Shown: positions 35,614 to 45,388 of the stretch, piece after piece
Numbering within the stretch: the first letter of the stretch is position 1
Layout: the number at the start of each line of letters is the position of its first letter
DNA from: JBLUOA01 sp048060095
GTDB taxonomy: Bacteria > Pseudomonadota > Alphaproteobacteria > Rhodobacterales > Rhodobacteraceae
Length of the DNA: 64,000 nucleotides
Direction: 5' to 3'
Assembly (NCBI RefSeq): GCF_048060095.1
Contig: NZ_JBLUOA010000001.1
Location: 2,087,034 to 2,151,033, forward strand
Made by a program: the position numbers and the translations under genes
The notes under the pieces: model-generated
Told to the model about the DNA's origin: nothing
What the model saw: the letters and a program-made list of their open reading frames with translations, nothing else
The model's database searches: none

Positions 35614-35679
35614 AGGGTCTCGCGCCACCTGAACACTCTTACACAATATACTGATAACAAATCGTAACTCGTGACCGCG

Positions 35680-36741
35680 CTAAAAGCGGATGCGCTTTTC
35701 CGTCTCACCGTCGAAAACCATGACATGCCCGGTGTCAAAGCGCATACTGACGGTGTCGCCTTCGTTAGACCGTTCGTCGCCGCGTTCCTCAACCACGATT
35801 TTCTCGCCGGTTTCGGACATCAGATACACGTAGGACACGCCGCCAAGCGATTCACTCAGATCGACGGAGTGGGTTTTGCCCGCGCGATCAACCTCAATAT
35901 GCTCGGGGCGCACGCCGATCGTGACGCTTCGGCCCACATGATCGGCAGGCAGTTTCACCGGAACGGTTGTCTGAAGCGCGGGCACGTCGATACCGCCCTC
36001 TTTCACCACGCCATTCAAGAAGTTCATCGCAGGTGAGCCGATAAAACCAGCAACGAACTTGCTGTCCGGGTCGCGATAAAGTTCCATCGGCGCACCGACC
36101 TGTTCGATATAACCCGCGCGCAGGACGACGATCTTATCGGCCAGCGTCATCGCTTCAACCTGATCGTGCGTCACATAGATCATCGTCGCGCCGATTTCCT
36201 TGTGCAGACGCGCGATTTCAACGCGCATCTCAACCCGCAATTCGGCGTCAAGGTTCGACAGGGGTTCGTCAAACAAGAAAACCTCCGGCCCGCGAACAAT
36301 CGCGCGGCCAATCGACACCCGCTGACGCTGACCACCGGATAAGGCGGCAGGTTTGCGCGACAGGTAGTCATCAAGCTTCAGAATACGGCTCGCCTCCCCC
36401 ACTTTCTGGTCGATCTCGGATTTCGGATGGCCGTTCATCTTCAGGCCAAAACCCATGTTTTCCTTCACCGTCATATGCGGATAAAGCGCGTAGGTCTGGA
36501 ACACCATCGCCACGCCCCGCTGCGCCGGGTCCATATGGGTCACGTCGCGCGAACCGATGCTGATCGTGCCTTCGGTCGTTTCCTCAAGCCCCGCGACCAT
36601 TCGCAGAAGCGTCGATTTCCCGCAGCCCGACGGTCCGACGAAAACGCAGAACTCTCCGTCTTCGATTTGCAAGTCGACACCGTGGATAACCTGCACGTCG
36701 CCGTAGCGTTTGATGACGTTGCCTAGCGTAACACCTGACAT
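35680..36741 (-). CDS. Sugar ABC transporter ATPase (MalK/UgpC type)
   Basis: 353 residues. Walker A VGPSGCGKST, Q-loop VFQTYALYPHMTV, signature LSGGQRQRVSIGRAI, Walker B VFLFDEPLSNLDA, switch His in VTHDQVEAM. Residues about 240-353 form the OB-type regulatory domain. It lies three bases after the IclR gene and faces away from the binding-protein and permease genes. It is the only ATPase in the galactoside locus, so it should energise the two permeases at 39-41 kb. Confidence 0.95.
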   Translation of the reverse strand: MSGVTLGNVIKRYGDVQVIHGVDLQIEDGEFCVFVGPSGCGKSTLLRMVAGLEETTEGTISIGSRDVTHMDPAQRGVAMVFQTYALYPHMTVKENMGFGLKMNGHPKSEIDQKVGEASRILKLDDYLSRKPAALSGGQRQRVSIGRAIVRGPEVFLFDEPLSNLDAELRVEMRVEIARLHKEIGATMIYVTHDQVEAMTLADKIVVLRAGYIEQVGAPMELYRDPDSKFVAGFIGSPAMNFLNGVVKEGGIDVPALQTTVPVKLPADHVGRSVTIGVRPEHIEVDRAGKTHSVDLSESLGGVSYVYLMSETGEKIVVEERGDERSNEGDTVSMRFDTGHVMVFDGETEKRIRF

Positions 36742-36744
36742 AGT

Positions 36745-37548
36745 TTAGACCCCTATTGTCTCTGATTTCTGATGATCCGGAAAACGCCAACTTTGCGCTT
36801 CTTCGGCAATGTTCTTTGCAGTGGCGGACAGGTCCGGCACCAGTTTTTCCATCTCGGCCAAATTGGTCCGCGTGGTGGAGCTTGTAACAGACAACCCGCC
36901 AAGCACCCGTCCCCGCGGGGTCAGGATCGGCACGGCCACACAAATGATGCCGGGTTCATGTTCTTCCCGGTCAAACCCGTATCCGTTGCTGCGGATTTCC
37001 TTCAACTCTGCCCGCAGCGCGTCCGAGCCCGAGAGTGTTCCCGGCGTAAACTTGTGAAACGACTGCTGCGAAATGACGCCGTCGAGCATGGCGTCATCCA
37101 GAAACGCCATCATCGCCTTGCCGACGCCAGTGCAATAAGCCGGGCCGACTTTGCCCGCCTCTGAATACATCTCAATCGGTTGGGCGGCGTTTCGCTTATC
37201 AACGTAAAGCACCTGCGCGTGGTCTAGCTGCGCCAGATGCACGGTTTCACCGAGTTTGCGGCTAAGGCCATCCAGATACGGTCGCGCAATGGGGGCGAGC
37301 GATGATTGCGCCCATGCCGCATGGGCAAGGCGCATTAAACGGACGCCGGGCGCGTAGGTTTGGCGTTCTGGATCGTAAGCCAACATCCCTTGATCGGTCA
37401 GTGTTTGCACGAATCGGAACAGCGTTGCCTTGGGATATTCAGAAGCCGCCAACAGCTCAGAAAATCGCACGGGGGCACCATGTGCCGCGACTTGATCAAG
37501 CACGCGCAACGCCTTGCCTACAGTGCCTCCTCCGGCATTTTGAGCCAT
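36745..37548 (-). CDS. IclR-family regulator
   Basis: 267 residues. N-terminal winged helix (VGKALRVLDQVAAHGAPVRFSELLAASEYPKATLFRFVQTL), then the IclR effector domain (LGETVHLAQLDHAQVLYVDKRNA, YCTGVGKAMMAFL, GYGFDREEHEPGIICVAVPI). It is divergent from the galactoside operon and in one unit with the MalK-type ATPase, so it is the likely local repressor; ligand probably a galactose-related sugar or acid. Confidence 0.9.
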   Translation of the reverse strand: MAQNAGGGTVGKALRVLDQVAAHGAPVRFSELLAASEYPKATLFRFVQTLTDQGMLAYDPERQTYAPGVRLMRLAHAAWAQSSLAPIARPYLDGLSRKLGETVHLAQLDHAQVLYVDKRNAAQPIEMYSEAGKVGPAYCTGVGKAMMAFLDDAMLDGVISQQSFHKFTPGTLSGSDALRAELKEIRSNGYGFDREEHEPGIICVAVPILTPRGRVLGGLSVTSSTTRTNLAEMEKLVPDLSATAKNIAEEAQSWRFPDHQKSETIGV

Positions 37549-37614
37549 CTGTATCCTCCCTTATCGCGCCGCGCTTCGCCATCAGGTTGTGATCGGTGTT
37601 ACGCTTGAACGATG

Positions 37615-37681
37615 TTGACAAGCATAGGAGAGTCGCGGTTTAGTATCAATAAGCAAAACCGAGTTTCACATATTGGAACTC
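37615..37681 (+). promoter_or_regulatory. Promoter and inverted repeats before the galactoside operon
   Basis: TTGACA at 37615-37620 with TTTAGT 18 bases later (37639-37644) is a plausible sigma70 promoter. CGGTTT/AAACCG (37636-37661) overlaps the -10 region, and GAGTTTCA-CATAT-TGGAACTC (37661-37681, one mismatch) follows. Two palindromes at the promoter are what an IclR repressor would need; binding is inferred. Confidence 0.5.
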
Positions 37682-37712
37682 AAATCGACTGGAAGCACTA
37701 GGGAGGAACACC

Positions 37713-38978
37713 ATGCATTCCATCATGAAAGCGTCCGTTGCGGCGCTTGCGACTGCTGCTACGATGGCGACCGGCGCATTTGCTGAAAGCCATCAACTCA
37801 GCGGTGATCTGAAAATTTTCCTTGATACATCCAACCCCGCACCCCGGGCGACGATGGAAGCGATGATCGCTGACTTTCAGGAAATGCACCCGGACCTGAA
37901 CATCGAAACCACGGTGATCGACCGTGAGGCGTATAAGACGCAAATCCGCAACTTCCTGACCGCCGACGCGCCTGACGTGGCAACGTGGTATGCGGCCAAC
38001 CGGATGAGCCCCTACGTGTCGGCCGGTCTGTTCGAAGACGTCTCTGACCTTTGGGAAGAACCCGAGATCGCGGAAAACCTCGCCTCGACCAAAGGTGCGA
38101 TGACCATCGACGGCAAGCAGTGGGGCGTGCCCTATACCTACTACCAGTGGGGCATCTACTACCGTAAAGACATCTACGAAGAGCTGGGCCTGACGGAGCC
38201 TGCAAACTTTGAAGAGATGAAGGCCAACTGTCAGGCGATCATCGATTCAGGCCGCAAGTGCTACACGATCGGGACCAAGAACTACTGGACCGCTGGCGGT
38301 TGGTTTGACTACCTCAACATGCGCACCAACGGCTTTGACTTCCACATGGAACTGGCCCGTGGCGAAATCCCGTGGACCGATGACCGCGTGCGTCAAACCT
38401 TCGCCAACTGGCGCGAGCTTCTGGACATGGGCGCGTTCGTTGACAACCACCAGTCCTATAGCTGGCAGGAATCGCTGCCCGCGATCGTGTCCGGCGAAGC
38501 GGCTGCGATCCTGAAAGGCAACTTTGCCGTGGCGCCGCTGCGCGAAGCTGGTCTGGACGATAGCAAGCTCGACTTCTACCAGTTCCCGGCGATCAACCCG
38601 GATGTCGAACTGGCCGAAGACGCGCCGACCGATACGTTCCACATCCCGGCGAACGCGTCGAACAAAGACAACGCGCGCGAATTCCTGCGTTTTGTGGTGT
38701 CGTCCAACGTGCAGACCGAAATTAACAACGGTGAAAACCTTGGCCAACTGCCGGTCAACGCTGGCGCGTCTGTCGATGACGACAAGTTCCTGAACGAAGG
38801 CTTCGAGATGCTTTCATCCAACAGCCCCGGCGGTGTTGCGCAGTTCTTTGACCGCGACTTCCCGGCGGAAATGGCAGCCGAAGCGATGCAGGGTCTTCAA
38901 GAGTTCATGGTCTTCCCTGACAACCTCGACGACATCCTGAACCGTCTCGAGTCCGTCCGCGAGCGGGTTTACCAGTAA
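37713..38978 (+). CDS. Sugar ABC transporter binding protein
   Basis: 421 residues, start after AGGGAGGAACACC. Signal peptide with cleavage near TGAFAES. The mature protein follows the MalE-like (CUT1) family: LKIFLDTSNPAPRATMEAMIADFQEMHPDLNIE, WGVPYTYYQWGIYYRKDIYEELGL, GNFAV and FHIPANASNKDNAREFLRFV. Many Trp and Tyr residues suit a sugar site. Expected ligand: an alpha- or beta-galactoside, from the hydrolase genes downstream. Confidence 0.92.
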   Translation: MHSIMKASVAALATAATMATGAFAESHQLSGDLKIFLDTSNPAPRATMEAMIADFQEMHPDLNIETTVIDREAYKTQIRNFLTADAPDVATWYAANRMSPYVSAGLFEDVSDLWEEPEIAENLASTKGAMTIDGKQWGVPYTYYQWGIYYRKDIYEELGLTEPANFEEMKANCQAIIDSGRKCYTIGTKNYWTAGGWFDYLNMRTNGFDFHMELARGEIPWTDDRVRQTFANWRELLDMGAFVDNHQSYSWQESLPAIVSGEAAAILKGNFAVAPLREAGLDDSKLDFYQFPAINPDVELAEDAPTDTFHIPANASNKDNAREFLRFVVSSNVQTEINNGENLGQLPVNAGASVDDDKFLNEGFEMLSSNSPGGVAQFFDRDFPAEMAAEAMQGLQEFMVFPDNLDDILNRLESVRERVYQ

Positions 38979-39090
38979 TCTGATCCTGGGTCGGGCGTCC
39001 CCCCGGGCGCCCGGCCTGCCCTTTCGACCCATTCGCCAGCCCATTTCCGATGGGTTGCCGTATGTGCCGCACCACCGAGGAGACGTGTCG

Positions 39091-40020
39091 ATGACAACTG
39101 CCCCCCCCGTCGTGACCCCTACCGCTTCTTCAGAGCGCGGCTGGTACAAGCGAAACGAAATCGCGATCACGCCGTGGCTGTTCCTGGCCCCGGCGATCCT
39201 GTTCTTCGCGGTCTATGTGATCTGGCCGATCTACCAAAGCTTCGTGGTGTCCTTTTACGCATGGGATGGTCTGGGCGAGGCACGCTATGTCGGCATGTCG
39301 AACTACGTCGAACTGACCGGCGACTCCGCGTTCGAAGTCTCGCTCTGGAATAACCTCAAATGGCTGGTGCTCTATCTCCTGGCGATTCCCGGCGGTCTAT
39401 TCATCGCGCTGTTCCTGAACCAGACGGTCCGGGGCATCCGCATTTACAAATCGCTGTTCTTCTTCCCCTTCGTGATCTCGCAAGTGGTCGTCGGCCTCGT
39501 CTTTTCGTGGTTCTACCTACCGAATGAAGGGTTGTTTAATAGCATCATTGGCTTTTTCGGAATGGGTCCGATTAACGTGCTAGGCGATCCGACGCTGGCG
39601 ACCTACGGGATCATCGCCGCGGGCCTTTGGCCGCAGACCGCTTATTGCATGATCCTCTACCTCACCGGCCTCAACGCCGTAGACCCCGAGCAAGTCGAAG
39701 CGGCACGCCTTGATGGTGCCAAAGGCTGGAAGATGCTGTGGTATGTCATCATTCCGCAGCTAAAGCCCGCGACCTTCATCGCCTTCGTCGTGACGATCAT
39801 CGGTGCGCTGCGGTCGTTTGACCTGATTTCGATCATGACAGGCGGTGGCCCGTTCGGTCAGACCCGCGTCCTGTCGTTCTATATGTTCGAGAAAGCGTTG
39901 TCTGAATACGGCTTCCGCATGGGATATGGCGCGGCTATCGCTGTTGTCCTGTTCCTTATCATGCTAATTTTCATCGCCTACTTCCTGTGGTCGATGTGGA
40001 AAGAAGAGAAGGTGCGCTAA
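39091..40020 (+). CDS. Sugar ABC permease (MalF/UgpA type)
   Basis: About 309 residues from the ATG at 39091 after GAGGAGACG. Six membrane helices; EAA loop EAARLDGAKGWKMLWYVIIPQLKPA near residue 210. The 110-base gap before it contains GC-rich hairpins (for example CCCAT-TTCCG-ATGGG), typical after a binding-protein gene. Works with the next permease. Confidence 0.93.
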   Translation: MTTAPPVVTPTASSERGWYKRNEIAITPWLFLAPAILFFAVYVIWPIYQSFVVSFYAWDGLGEARYVGMSNYVELTGDSAFEVSLWNNLKWLVLYLLAIPGGLFIALFLNQTVRGIRIYKSLFFFPFVISQVVVGLVFSWFYLPNEGLFNSIIGFFGMGPINVLGDPTLATYGIIAAGLWPQTAYCMILYLTGLNAVDPEQVEAARLDGAKGWKMLWYVIIPQLKPATFIAFVVTIIGALRSFDLISIMTGGGPFGQTRVLSFYMFEKALSEYGFRMGYGAAIAVVLFLIMLIFIAYFLWSMWKEEKVR

Positions 40021-40021
40021 G

Positions 40022-40870
40022 ATGTTCCCAACACCCATTGAGAAGACATCCCGCTCCTGGCAACTGACCTATCAGTCGCTGATCCCGGTCGCTCTGATCA
40101 TGTGGCTGCTGCCGTTGATCGCAGTCGCCATCTTCTCGGTCAAGCCAGCGACGGACTTCACCCAAGGCAACTACTGGGGTCTCCCCGGATCGTTTGAGGC
40201 GTTCAGCAACTACGGCCAGGTGTTCTTCAACTCCGACATGCCGCGCTACATGTTGAACTCGGTCCTGATTACCGTCCCGACGGTGATCGGCGCGGTCGCG
40301 CTGTCCTGCCTCGCGGGGTTTGCCCTTGGCATCTACAAGTTCCGCTCGAACATCTGGATCTTCTTCCTGTTCGTCGCGGGCAACTTCGTGCCGTTCCAAA
40401 TCCTGATGGTTCCGGTGCGTGACCTGACGCTCGACATGGGGCTCTACAACACAAAAACCGGGCTAGTCCTGTTCCACGTCGCGTTTCAAACCGGGTTTTG
40501 CACCCTCTTCATGCGGAACTTCATCCGCGCGCTGCCTTACGAGTTGATCGAAGCCGCGCGCGTCGAAGGCATCGCGGAATGGCGCATCTTCTGGTATGTC
40601 GTGCTGCCATTGATGAAGCCGGCTATCGCAGCGCTTGCGGTTCTGATCTTCACCTTCATCTGGAACGACTATTTCTGGGCGGTAGTGTTGACACAGGGCG
40701 CGGAAAGCCAGCCCGTCACCGCAGGGATCACCAGCTTTAACGCGCAATTCAGGGCGGCCTACCACCTGATGAGCGCCGGATCGATCGTCGCAGCCCTTCC
40801 ACCGGTTGCCATGTTCTTCCTCATGCAGAAACACTTCATCGCAGGCCTCACGCTGGGCGCCGTAAAGTAA
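40022..40870 (+). CDS. Sugar ABC permease (MalG/UgpE type)
   Basis: 282 residues with six helices; EAA loop EAARVEGIAEWRIFWYVVLPLMKPA near residue 180 and the end IAGLTLGAVK, typical of MalG-type subunits. Starts one base after the preceding stop; the alpha-galactosidase starts seven bases later. Confidence 0.93.
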   Translation: MFPTPIEKTSRSWQLTYQSLIPVALIMWLLPLIAVAIFSVKPATDFTQGNYWGLPGSFEAFSNYGQVFFNSDMPRYMLNSVLITVPTVIGAVALSCLAGFALGIYKFRSNIWIFFLFVAGNFVPFQILMVPVRDLTLDMGLYNTKTGLVLFHVAFQTGFCTLFMRNFIRALPYELIEAARVEGIAEWRIFWYVVLPLMKPAIAALAVLIFTFIWNDYFWAVVLTQGAESQPVTAGITSFNAQFRAAYHLMSAGSIVAALPPVAMFFLMQKHFIAGLTLGAVK

Positions 40871-40877
40871 GTAAATA

Positions 40878-42959
40878 ATGACTCAGACCTATCGACTTGA
40901 TGATGGCCACCAGACACTTGTGCTGGCGGCCCGCCGCGAAAGGCTGCCCGAAGTGGTGTATTGGGGTGCACCCCTGCCGGGTGACGAAGACCTGATGGCG
41001 CTTCACGCGGCACACGCCTTGGACGTGACGGGCGGAATGCTGGATGAAAACCCGGATCTCAGCCTGTCACCCGAGGCCAGCCGCACCTTCCCAGGCCAAC
41101 CCGGCCTGATCGTGCGCGACACGGACGGCACGCCGTTGTTGCCGAAGTTCTGCTTTGAAAGCGTTGAGAACGGCAAAGACCTTACGCTGCGCTACACAGA
41201 CGCGGACAACGCGATGACGCTGGTCTTCGATTTCGTGACGGACCCGGAAACCAGCATCATCACCGCGCAAACAACGCTTGAGGCGACCCGGCCCGTGCAC
41301 CTGCACTGGCTGGCCGCGCCGGTCTTTCCCGGTCCGCAGCAATCGGACGAGATGATCGACGTCACAGGCCGCTGGTGCGGAGAGTTTCAGTTGAACCGCA
41401 CCGCATGGTCCCCCGGCATCCGCTACCGCGAAAACCGCACTGGCCGCACCGGGCACGAACATTTCCCCGGCCTGATCGTCCCCTGCACCGGTGCGACGAA
41501 TACGAAGGGCGAGGCCTATGCCTTCCATTACGGCTGGTCTGGTGGCCACCGGATGATCGCCGAGGAACTCCCCGACGGACGCCGCCAGATCCAATGGGGC
41601 CACGCCGCCCGGATGGAGACGGAGGCCGCAATCCGTTTCCAGACCGCACCGCTTTACCTGACCTATTCGCAGACCGGCCTCAACGGCTGCGCCATCGCAT
41701 TCCAGCGCCACCTGCGCGACCGGATCGTCGCGTGGACCAAACCCGGCGCGCCCCGCCCCGTCCATTACAACTGCTGGGAGGCGGTCTATTTCGATCACAA
41801 GCTCGATACCCTCAACGACATCGCAACCCGCGCCGCCGATCTTGGCGCGGAACGCTTCGTGCTGGATGACGGCTGGTTCGGCAACCGCGACGACGACACC
41901 CGCGCCCTTTCGGATTGGGAGGTCGACCCTCGCAAATATCCCGACGGCCTGCACCCGCTGATCGACCATGTACACAGTCTGGGGATGAGCTTCGGCATCT
42001 GGTTCGAGCCGGAAATGATAAACCCCGACAGCGATCTGCATCGCGCCCATCCCGACTGGGCGCTCGGCAGCGCCGATCAAACGCTTGGCCGCCAGCAAAA
42101 GGCGCTCAACATGGCGCTGAAAGAGGTGCGGGATTTCATCTATGAACGGATGGCCACGATCCTGCGCGATCACCCCATCGACTACATCAAGTGGGACCAT
42201 AACCGCGTCCTGCCCGCGCCGGATGCGGCGCAGACGCGCGGCTCCTACCGGCTGATCGACCGGCTGCGCGAGGAATTCCCGACCGTGGAGATCGAAAGCT
42301 GTGCCTCCGGCGGCGGACGTATCGACTTTGGCATCCTGTCCCGCACCCAGCGGATTTGGCTCTCTGACAGCAACGACGCGCTGGAACGGCTGAAGATGCA
42401 GCACAACGCCGCCCTCTTCCTGCCAATGGCGGTCACCGGAAGCCATGTCGGCCCACGCCGCTGCCACACCTCCGGGCGCACCCTGCCGATGGCCTTCCGC
42501 GCGTGGGTCGCTGCCCAGCGCCACATGGGCTTTGAAATGGACCCCCGCGAGTTGACAGAAGATGAGGCTAAAACCCTCAAGACCATCACGCAATGGTGGA
42601 AAGACAACCGCGACTGGCTCTATCGCGCTGACATTCTGCGCCTTGACAGCCCGGATGCGGCGGTGCTCGCCGAACAGCAAATGGCCCCCGATGCCTCCCG
42701 CTTTGTGACGTTCGTTGGCAAGGCCAACACCAGCACCCAGATCGCACCGCGCCCGCTGCGCCTGACCGCACTCGACCCGAAGGCGACCTACCGGATCGAC
42801 CTCGTGAACCGCGACGAACTCTCCACCCTGTCACGCGGCACTCCCGCGCTCAAAACCGGGCCGATCGAACTTTCCGGTGCTTACCTTATGCATAACGGGA
42901 TCACCCTCCCGTGGAGCTTCCCCGAATCCATGTGGGTTCTTGAAGGCACCAAGCTATGA
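40878..42959 (+). CDS. Alpha-galactosidase, GH36
   Basis: 693 residues, the usual length for this bacterial type. N-terminal beta-sandwich (about 1-290) then the TIM barrel: NCWEAVYFDH, FVLDDGWFGNRDDD, WFEPEMINPDSDLHRAHPDW, DYIKWDHNR with the nucleophile Asp, and WLSDSNDALER with the acid/base Asp; ESCASGGGRIDFG lies between. No signal peptide, so it cuts imported oligosaccharides or galactosylglycerol in the cytoplasm to free galactose. Confidence 0.95.
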   Translation: MTQTYRLDDGHQTLVLAARRERLPEVVYWGAPLPGDEDLMALHAAHALDVTGGMLDENPDLSLSPEASRTFPGQPGLIVRDTDGTPLLPKFCFESVENGKDLTLRYTDADNAMTLVFDFVTDPETSIITAQTTLEATRPVHLHWLAAPVFPGPQQSDEMIDVTGRWCGEFQLNRTAWSPGIRYRENRTGRTGHEHFPGLIVPCTGATNTKGEAYAFHYGWSGGHRMIAEELPDGRRQIQWGHAARMETEAAIRFQTAPLYLTYSQTGLNGCAIAFQRHLRDRIVAWTKPGAPRPVHYNCWEAVYFDHKLDTLNDIATRAADLGAERFVLDDGWFGNRDDDTRALSDWEVDPRKYPDGLHPLIDHVHSLGMSFGIWFEPEMINPDSDLHRAHPDWALGSADQTLGRQQKALNMALKEVRDFIYERMATILRDHPIDYIKWDHNRVLPAPDAAQTRGSYRLIDRLREEFPTVEIESCASGGGRIDFGILSRTQRIWLSDSNDALERLKMQHNAALFLPMAVTGSHVGPRRCHTSGRTLPMAFRAWVAAQRHMGFEMDPRELTEDEAKTLKTITQWWKDNRDWLYRADILRLDSPDAAVLAEQQMAPDASRFVTFVGKANTSTQIAPRPLRLTALDPKATYRIDLVNRDELSTLSRGTPALKTGPIELSGAYLMHNGITLPWSFPESMWVLEGTKL

Positions 42960-43098
42960 TTTCATCTTGCCATAAATACTCAAATTCTGCCGACCGCGAC
43001 GGGGACAAGGGCTATCCGGCTATACTTGCGCTATGCCACCCATTCGTGATCCACACGCGATCCATACACTCTTTATCGACCTTCGGAGGACTCATCTG

Positions 43099-43872
43099 AT
43101 GACCCGAACTGCCACCTTCCACGACCTCTCAGGCGCGTCGGTTTACATCACCGGCGGAGGCTCTGGCATTGGGGCCGCGCTGACCGATGGCTTTCTTGAA
43201 CAAGGGGCCAAGGTCGCTTTTGTCGGCCGCTCAGACGCCACAGCGTTCTGCGATGAAATGGCTGAAAAACACGACGGCAATCGCCCGCATTTCATGCCCT
43301 GCGACATCACTGACATCGCCGCGCTGAAGGCGACGATTGACGAAGCAACCGAACGCCACGGCCCCCTGAAAGCGCTTGTAAACAACGCCGCGAACGACGC
43401 CCGCCATTCTGCGAATGAGGTGGATGAGACGTTTTGGACCAAAATGCTCGACATCAACCTCAAGGCCTATTTCTTTGCCTGTCAAGCCGCCGCACCGACG
43501 ATGCGCAAAGCGGGTGGCGGGTCGATTATCAATTTCTCTTCAATCAGTTACATGATGGGCAACGCGGGTTATCCACTGTATACGATGGCGAATTCCGGCA
43601 TCAATGGCCTCACCCGGTCGCTCGCCCGCGAATTCGGCCCCGACCACATCCGCGTCAACGCGCTCGCCCCCGGTTGGGTTCTGACGCAGAAACAAAAGGA
43701 TATGTGGGTGACGGAAGAAGGCCTCGCCGCCCATCTCGCCCGTCAATGCCTGCCCGATCCGCTAGAGCCGCGCGACATCGTCGATGGCGTTCTTTTTCTC
43801 GCCTCGAACACCTCAAAAGCGATGACCGGCCAAGCCCTGGTCATTGACGGAGGCGTGGTGGTGACCGGATGA
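43099..43872 (+). CDS. SDR dehydrogenase, probable galactose 1-dehydrogenase
   Basis: About 257 residues from the ATG at 43099 after GGAGGACTCATCTG. Classical SDR: cofactor motif TGGGSGIG, NNAAND, catalytic Ser in SSISYMMG, YPLYTMANSG with Tyr-x3-(Asn instead of Lys), and the C-terminal GQALVIDGG. Note that the usual YxxxK Lys reads Asn in YTMAN. Between alpha-galactosidase and the galactonate-pathway genes it most likely oxidises D-galactose to the lactone. Substrate is inferred from context. Confidence 0.82.
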   Translation: MTRTATFHDLSGASVYITGGGSGIGAALTDGFLEQGAKVAFVGRSDATAFCDEMAEKHDGNRPHFMPCDITDIAALKATIDEATERHGPLKALVNNAANDARHSANEVDETFWTKMLDINLKAYFFACQAAAPTMRKAGGGSIINFSSISYMMGNAGYPLYTMANSGINGLTRSLAREFGPDHIRVNALAPGWVLTQKQKDMWVTEEGLAAHLARQCLPDPLEPRDIVDGVLFLASNTSKAMTGQALVIDGGVVVTG

Positions 43873-44786
43873 CGGACAGCGCGACGACATATGCCGACTG
43901 GATCGCGGTCGATTGGGGGTCATCAAACCTGAGGGCATGGGCGATGACGGTGTCTGGCACCCATATCGCATCCGCAGAGTCCGCACACGGCGCCGGAACC
44001 TTGGCGCGCGAGGCGTTTGAAGCCGCCCTGCTCGACCTCATCACCCCTTGGCTTTCGGCGGAAAAAACGTCGGTCATCGCCTGCGGCATGGTCGGATCGC
44101 GGCAGGGTTGGGTTGAGGCACCGTATGCCACCACCCCTTGCCCCGCACTATCCGGCAATCTTGTGAAAGCACCGGTGTCCCACCCACAAGTCGATGTGTT
44201 TGTCATTCCAGGTATTCGACAGACATCCCCCGCCGATGTAATGCGCGGTGAGGAAACGCAGATCGCCGGGTTCCTCGCGCTGAATCCCAACTGGGACGGA
44301 GTCATCTGCCTGCCCGGCACTCATACGAAATGGGCCCATGTCAGCGCAGGAGAAGTCGTTAGCTTTCAGACGTTCCTGACCGGAGAGTTGTTCGCGACCA
44401 TTTCAAAGCAAACCGTCCTGCGCCACACGGTCGCCGCCGATGGCTGGAACGACGATGCCTTCCACGACGCCCTGTCCAACACAATAAGCAAGCCCGAGCA
44501 AATCGCCGCGCGATTGTTTTCCCTTCGCGCGGAAAGCCTGCTGAACGACCTTGACGGTGCCTCCGCCCGCGCCCGCCTATCCGGAACGTTGATCGGGGCA
44601 GAGCTCGCCGCCGCCCGCCCCTACTGGCTTGGCCAACAGGTTGCCATTCTGGGGGCGCAATCGCTTGCCGAAACCTACAAAAAAGCGCTGGAAACCCAAG
44701 GGGTTCCGATAACTCTTGTCGACGCGAGCCGCATGACACTCGCCGGGCTTTCCACCGCCTACAGCCAGCTAAAGGAAACCGCATGA
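43869..44786 (+). CDS. dgoK: 2-dehydro-3-deoxygalactonokinase
   Basis: 305 residues, typical of DgoK. IAVDWGSSNLRAWAM is the N-terminal phosphate-binding part; ACGMVGSRQGWVEAPY, GVICLPGTHTKWAHVSAG and SFQTFLTGELFATI follow the family. It phosphorylates KDGal to KDPGal. Overlaps its neighbours by four bases on both sides, so the dgoK-dgoA-lactonase-GH42-galM genes form one tightly coupled unit. Confidence 0.95.
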   Translation: MTDSATTYADWIAVDWGSSNLRAWAMTVSGTHIASAESAHGAGTLAREAFEAALLDLITPWLSAEKTSVIACGMVGSRQGWVEAPYATTPCPALSGNLVKAPVSHPQVDVFVIPGIRQTSPADVMRGEETQIAGFLALNPNWDGVICLPGTHTKWAHVSAGEVVSFQTFLTGELFATISKQTVLRHTVAADGWNDDAFHDALSNTISKPEQIAARLFSLRAESLLNDLDGASARARLSGTLIGAELAAARPYWLGQQVAILGAQSLAETYKKALETQGVPITLVDASRMTLAGLSTAYSQLKETA

Positions 44787-45388
44787 GCCGCCCGTTGATC
44801 GCCATTCTGCGCGGGGTCGAACCGCATGAGGCCACAGAGATTTGCGGCGCAATCATCGACGCCGGAATTGACCGGATCGAGGTTCCGCTGAACTCTCCCA
44901 ATCCGTATCAAAGCATTAAGGCGATGGCCGACGCCTTTGGCAACGACGCCCTGATCGGCGCAGGCACGGTGCTGACCGCCGATGCAGTGACCGAGGTTGG
45001 CCGCGCCGGTGGCAAGCTGATCGTGTCGCCGAATTTCGACGCCGGGGTTATCAAGGCGACCAAGGCCGCGGGGATGCAGAGCTTTCCCGGTGTGCTCAGC
45101 CCGACGGAATGTTTCGGCGCCCTTCAGGCGGGGGCCGATGGCCTGAAGATTTTCCCCGCCAACCTGCTTGGCGTCGCGGGGCTGAAGGCGATCCGCGCGG
45201 TGCTGCCGTCCGAAACACCCGTCTACGTCGTTGGCGGCGCGGGTCCGGGCAACTTCGCCGAATGGGTCGCAGCCGGGGCCAGCGGGTTCGGCATCGGCGC
45301 GTCGCTTTACACACCCGACAGCAGTGTCGCGGATGTCGCAGCCCGGACGCGCGATATCGTCGCCGCCTATGATGAGGCTTTGAAATGA
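44783..45388 (+). CDS. dgoA: 2-dehydro-3-deoxy-6-phosphogalactonate aldolase
   Basis: 201 residues, typical of DgoA/KDPG aldolases. ILRGVEPHEA, the catalytic Glu in RIEVPLNSPNP, AGTVLTADAV, SPNFDAGVIKAT, and the Schiff-base Lys in GLKIFPANLLG. It splits KDPGal into pyruvate and glyceraldehyde 3-phosphate. Overlaps dgoK and the lactonase by four bases each. Confidence 0.95.
   Translation: MSRPLIAILRGVEPHEATEICGAIIDAGIDRIEVPLNSPNPYQSIKAMADAFGNDALIGAGTVLTADAVTEVGRAGGKLIVSPNFDAGVIKATKAAGMQSFPGVLSPTECFGALQAGADGLKIFPANLLGVAGLKAIRAVLPSETPVYVVGGAGPGNFAEWVAAGASGFGIGASLYTPDSSVADVAARTRDIVAAYDEALK

Noticed and set aside
41067..42680. 537-codon open frame opposite the alpha-galactosidase
   Set aside because: It lies fully antisense to a GH36 gene with all catalytic motifs. 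Long antisense frames are normal in GC-rich DNA.
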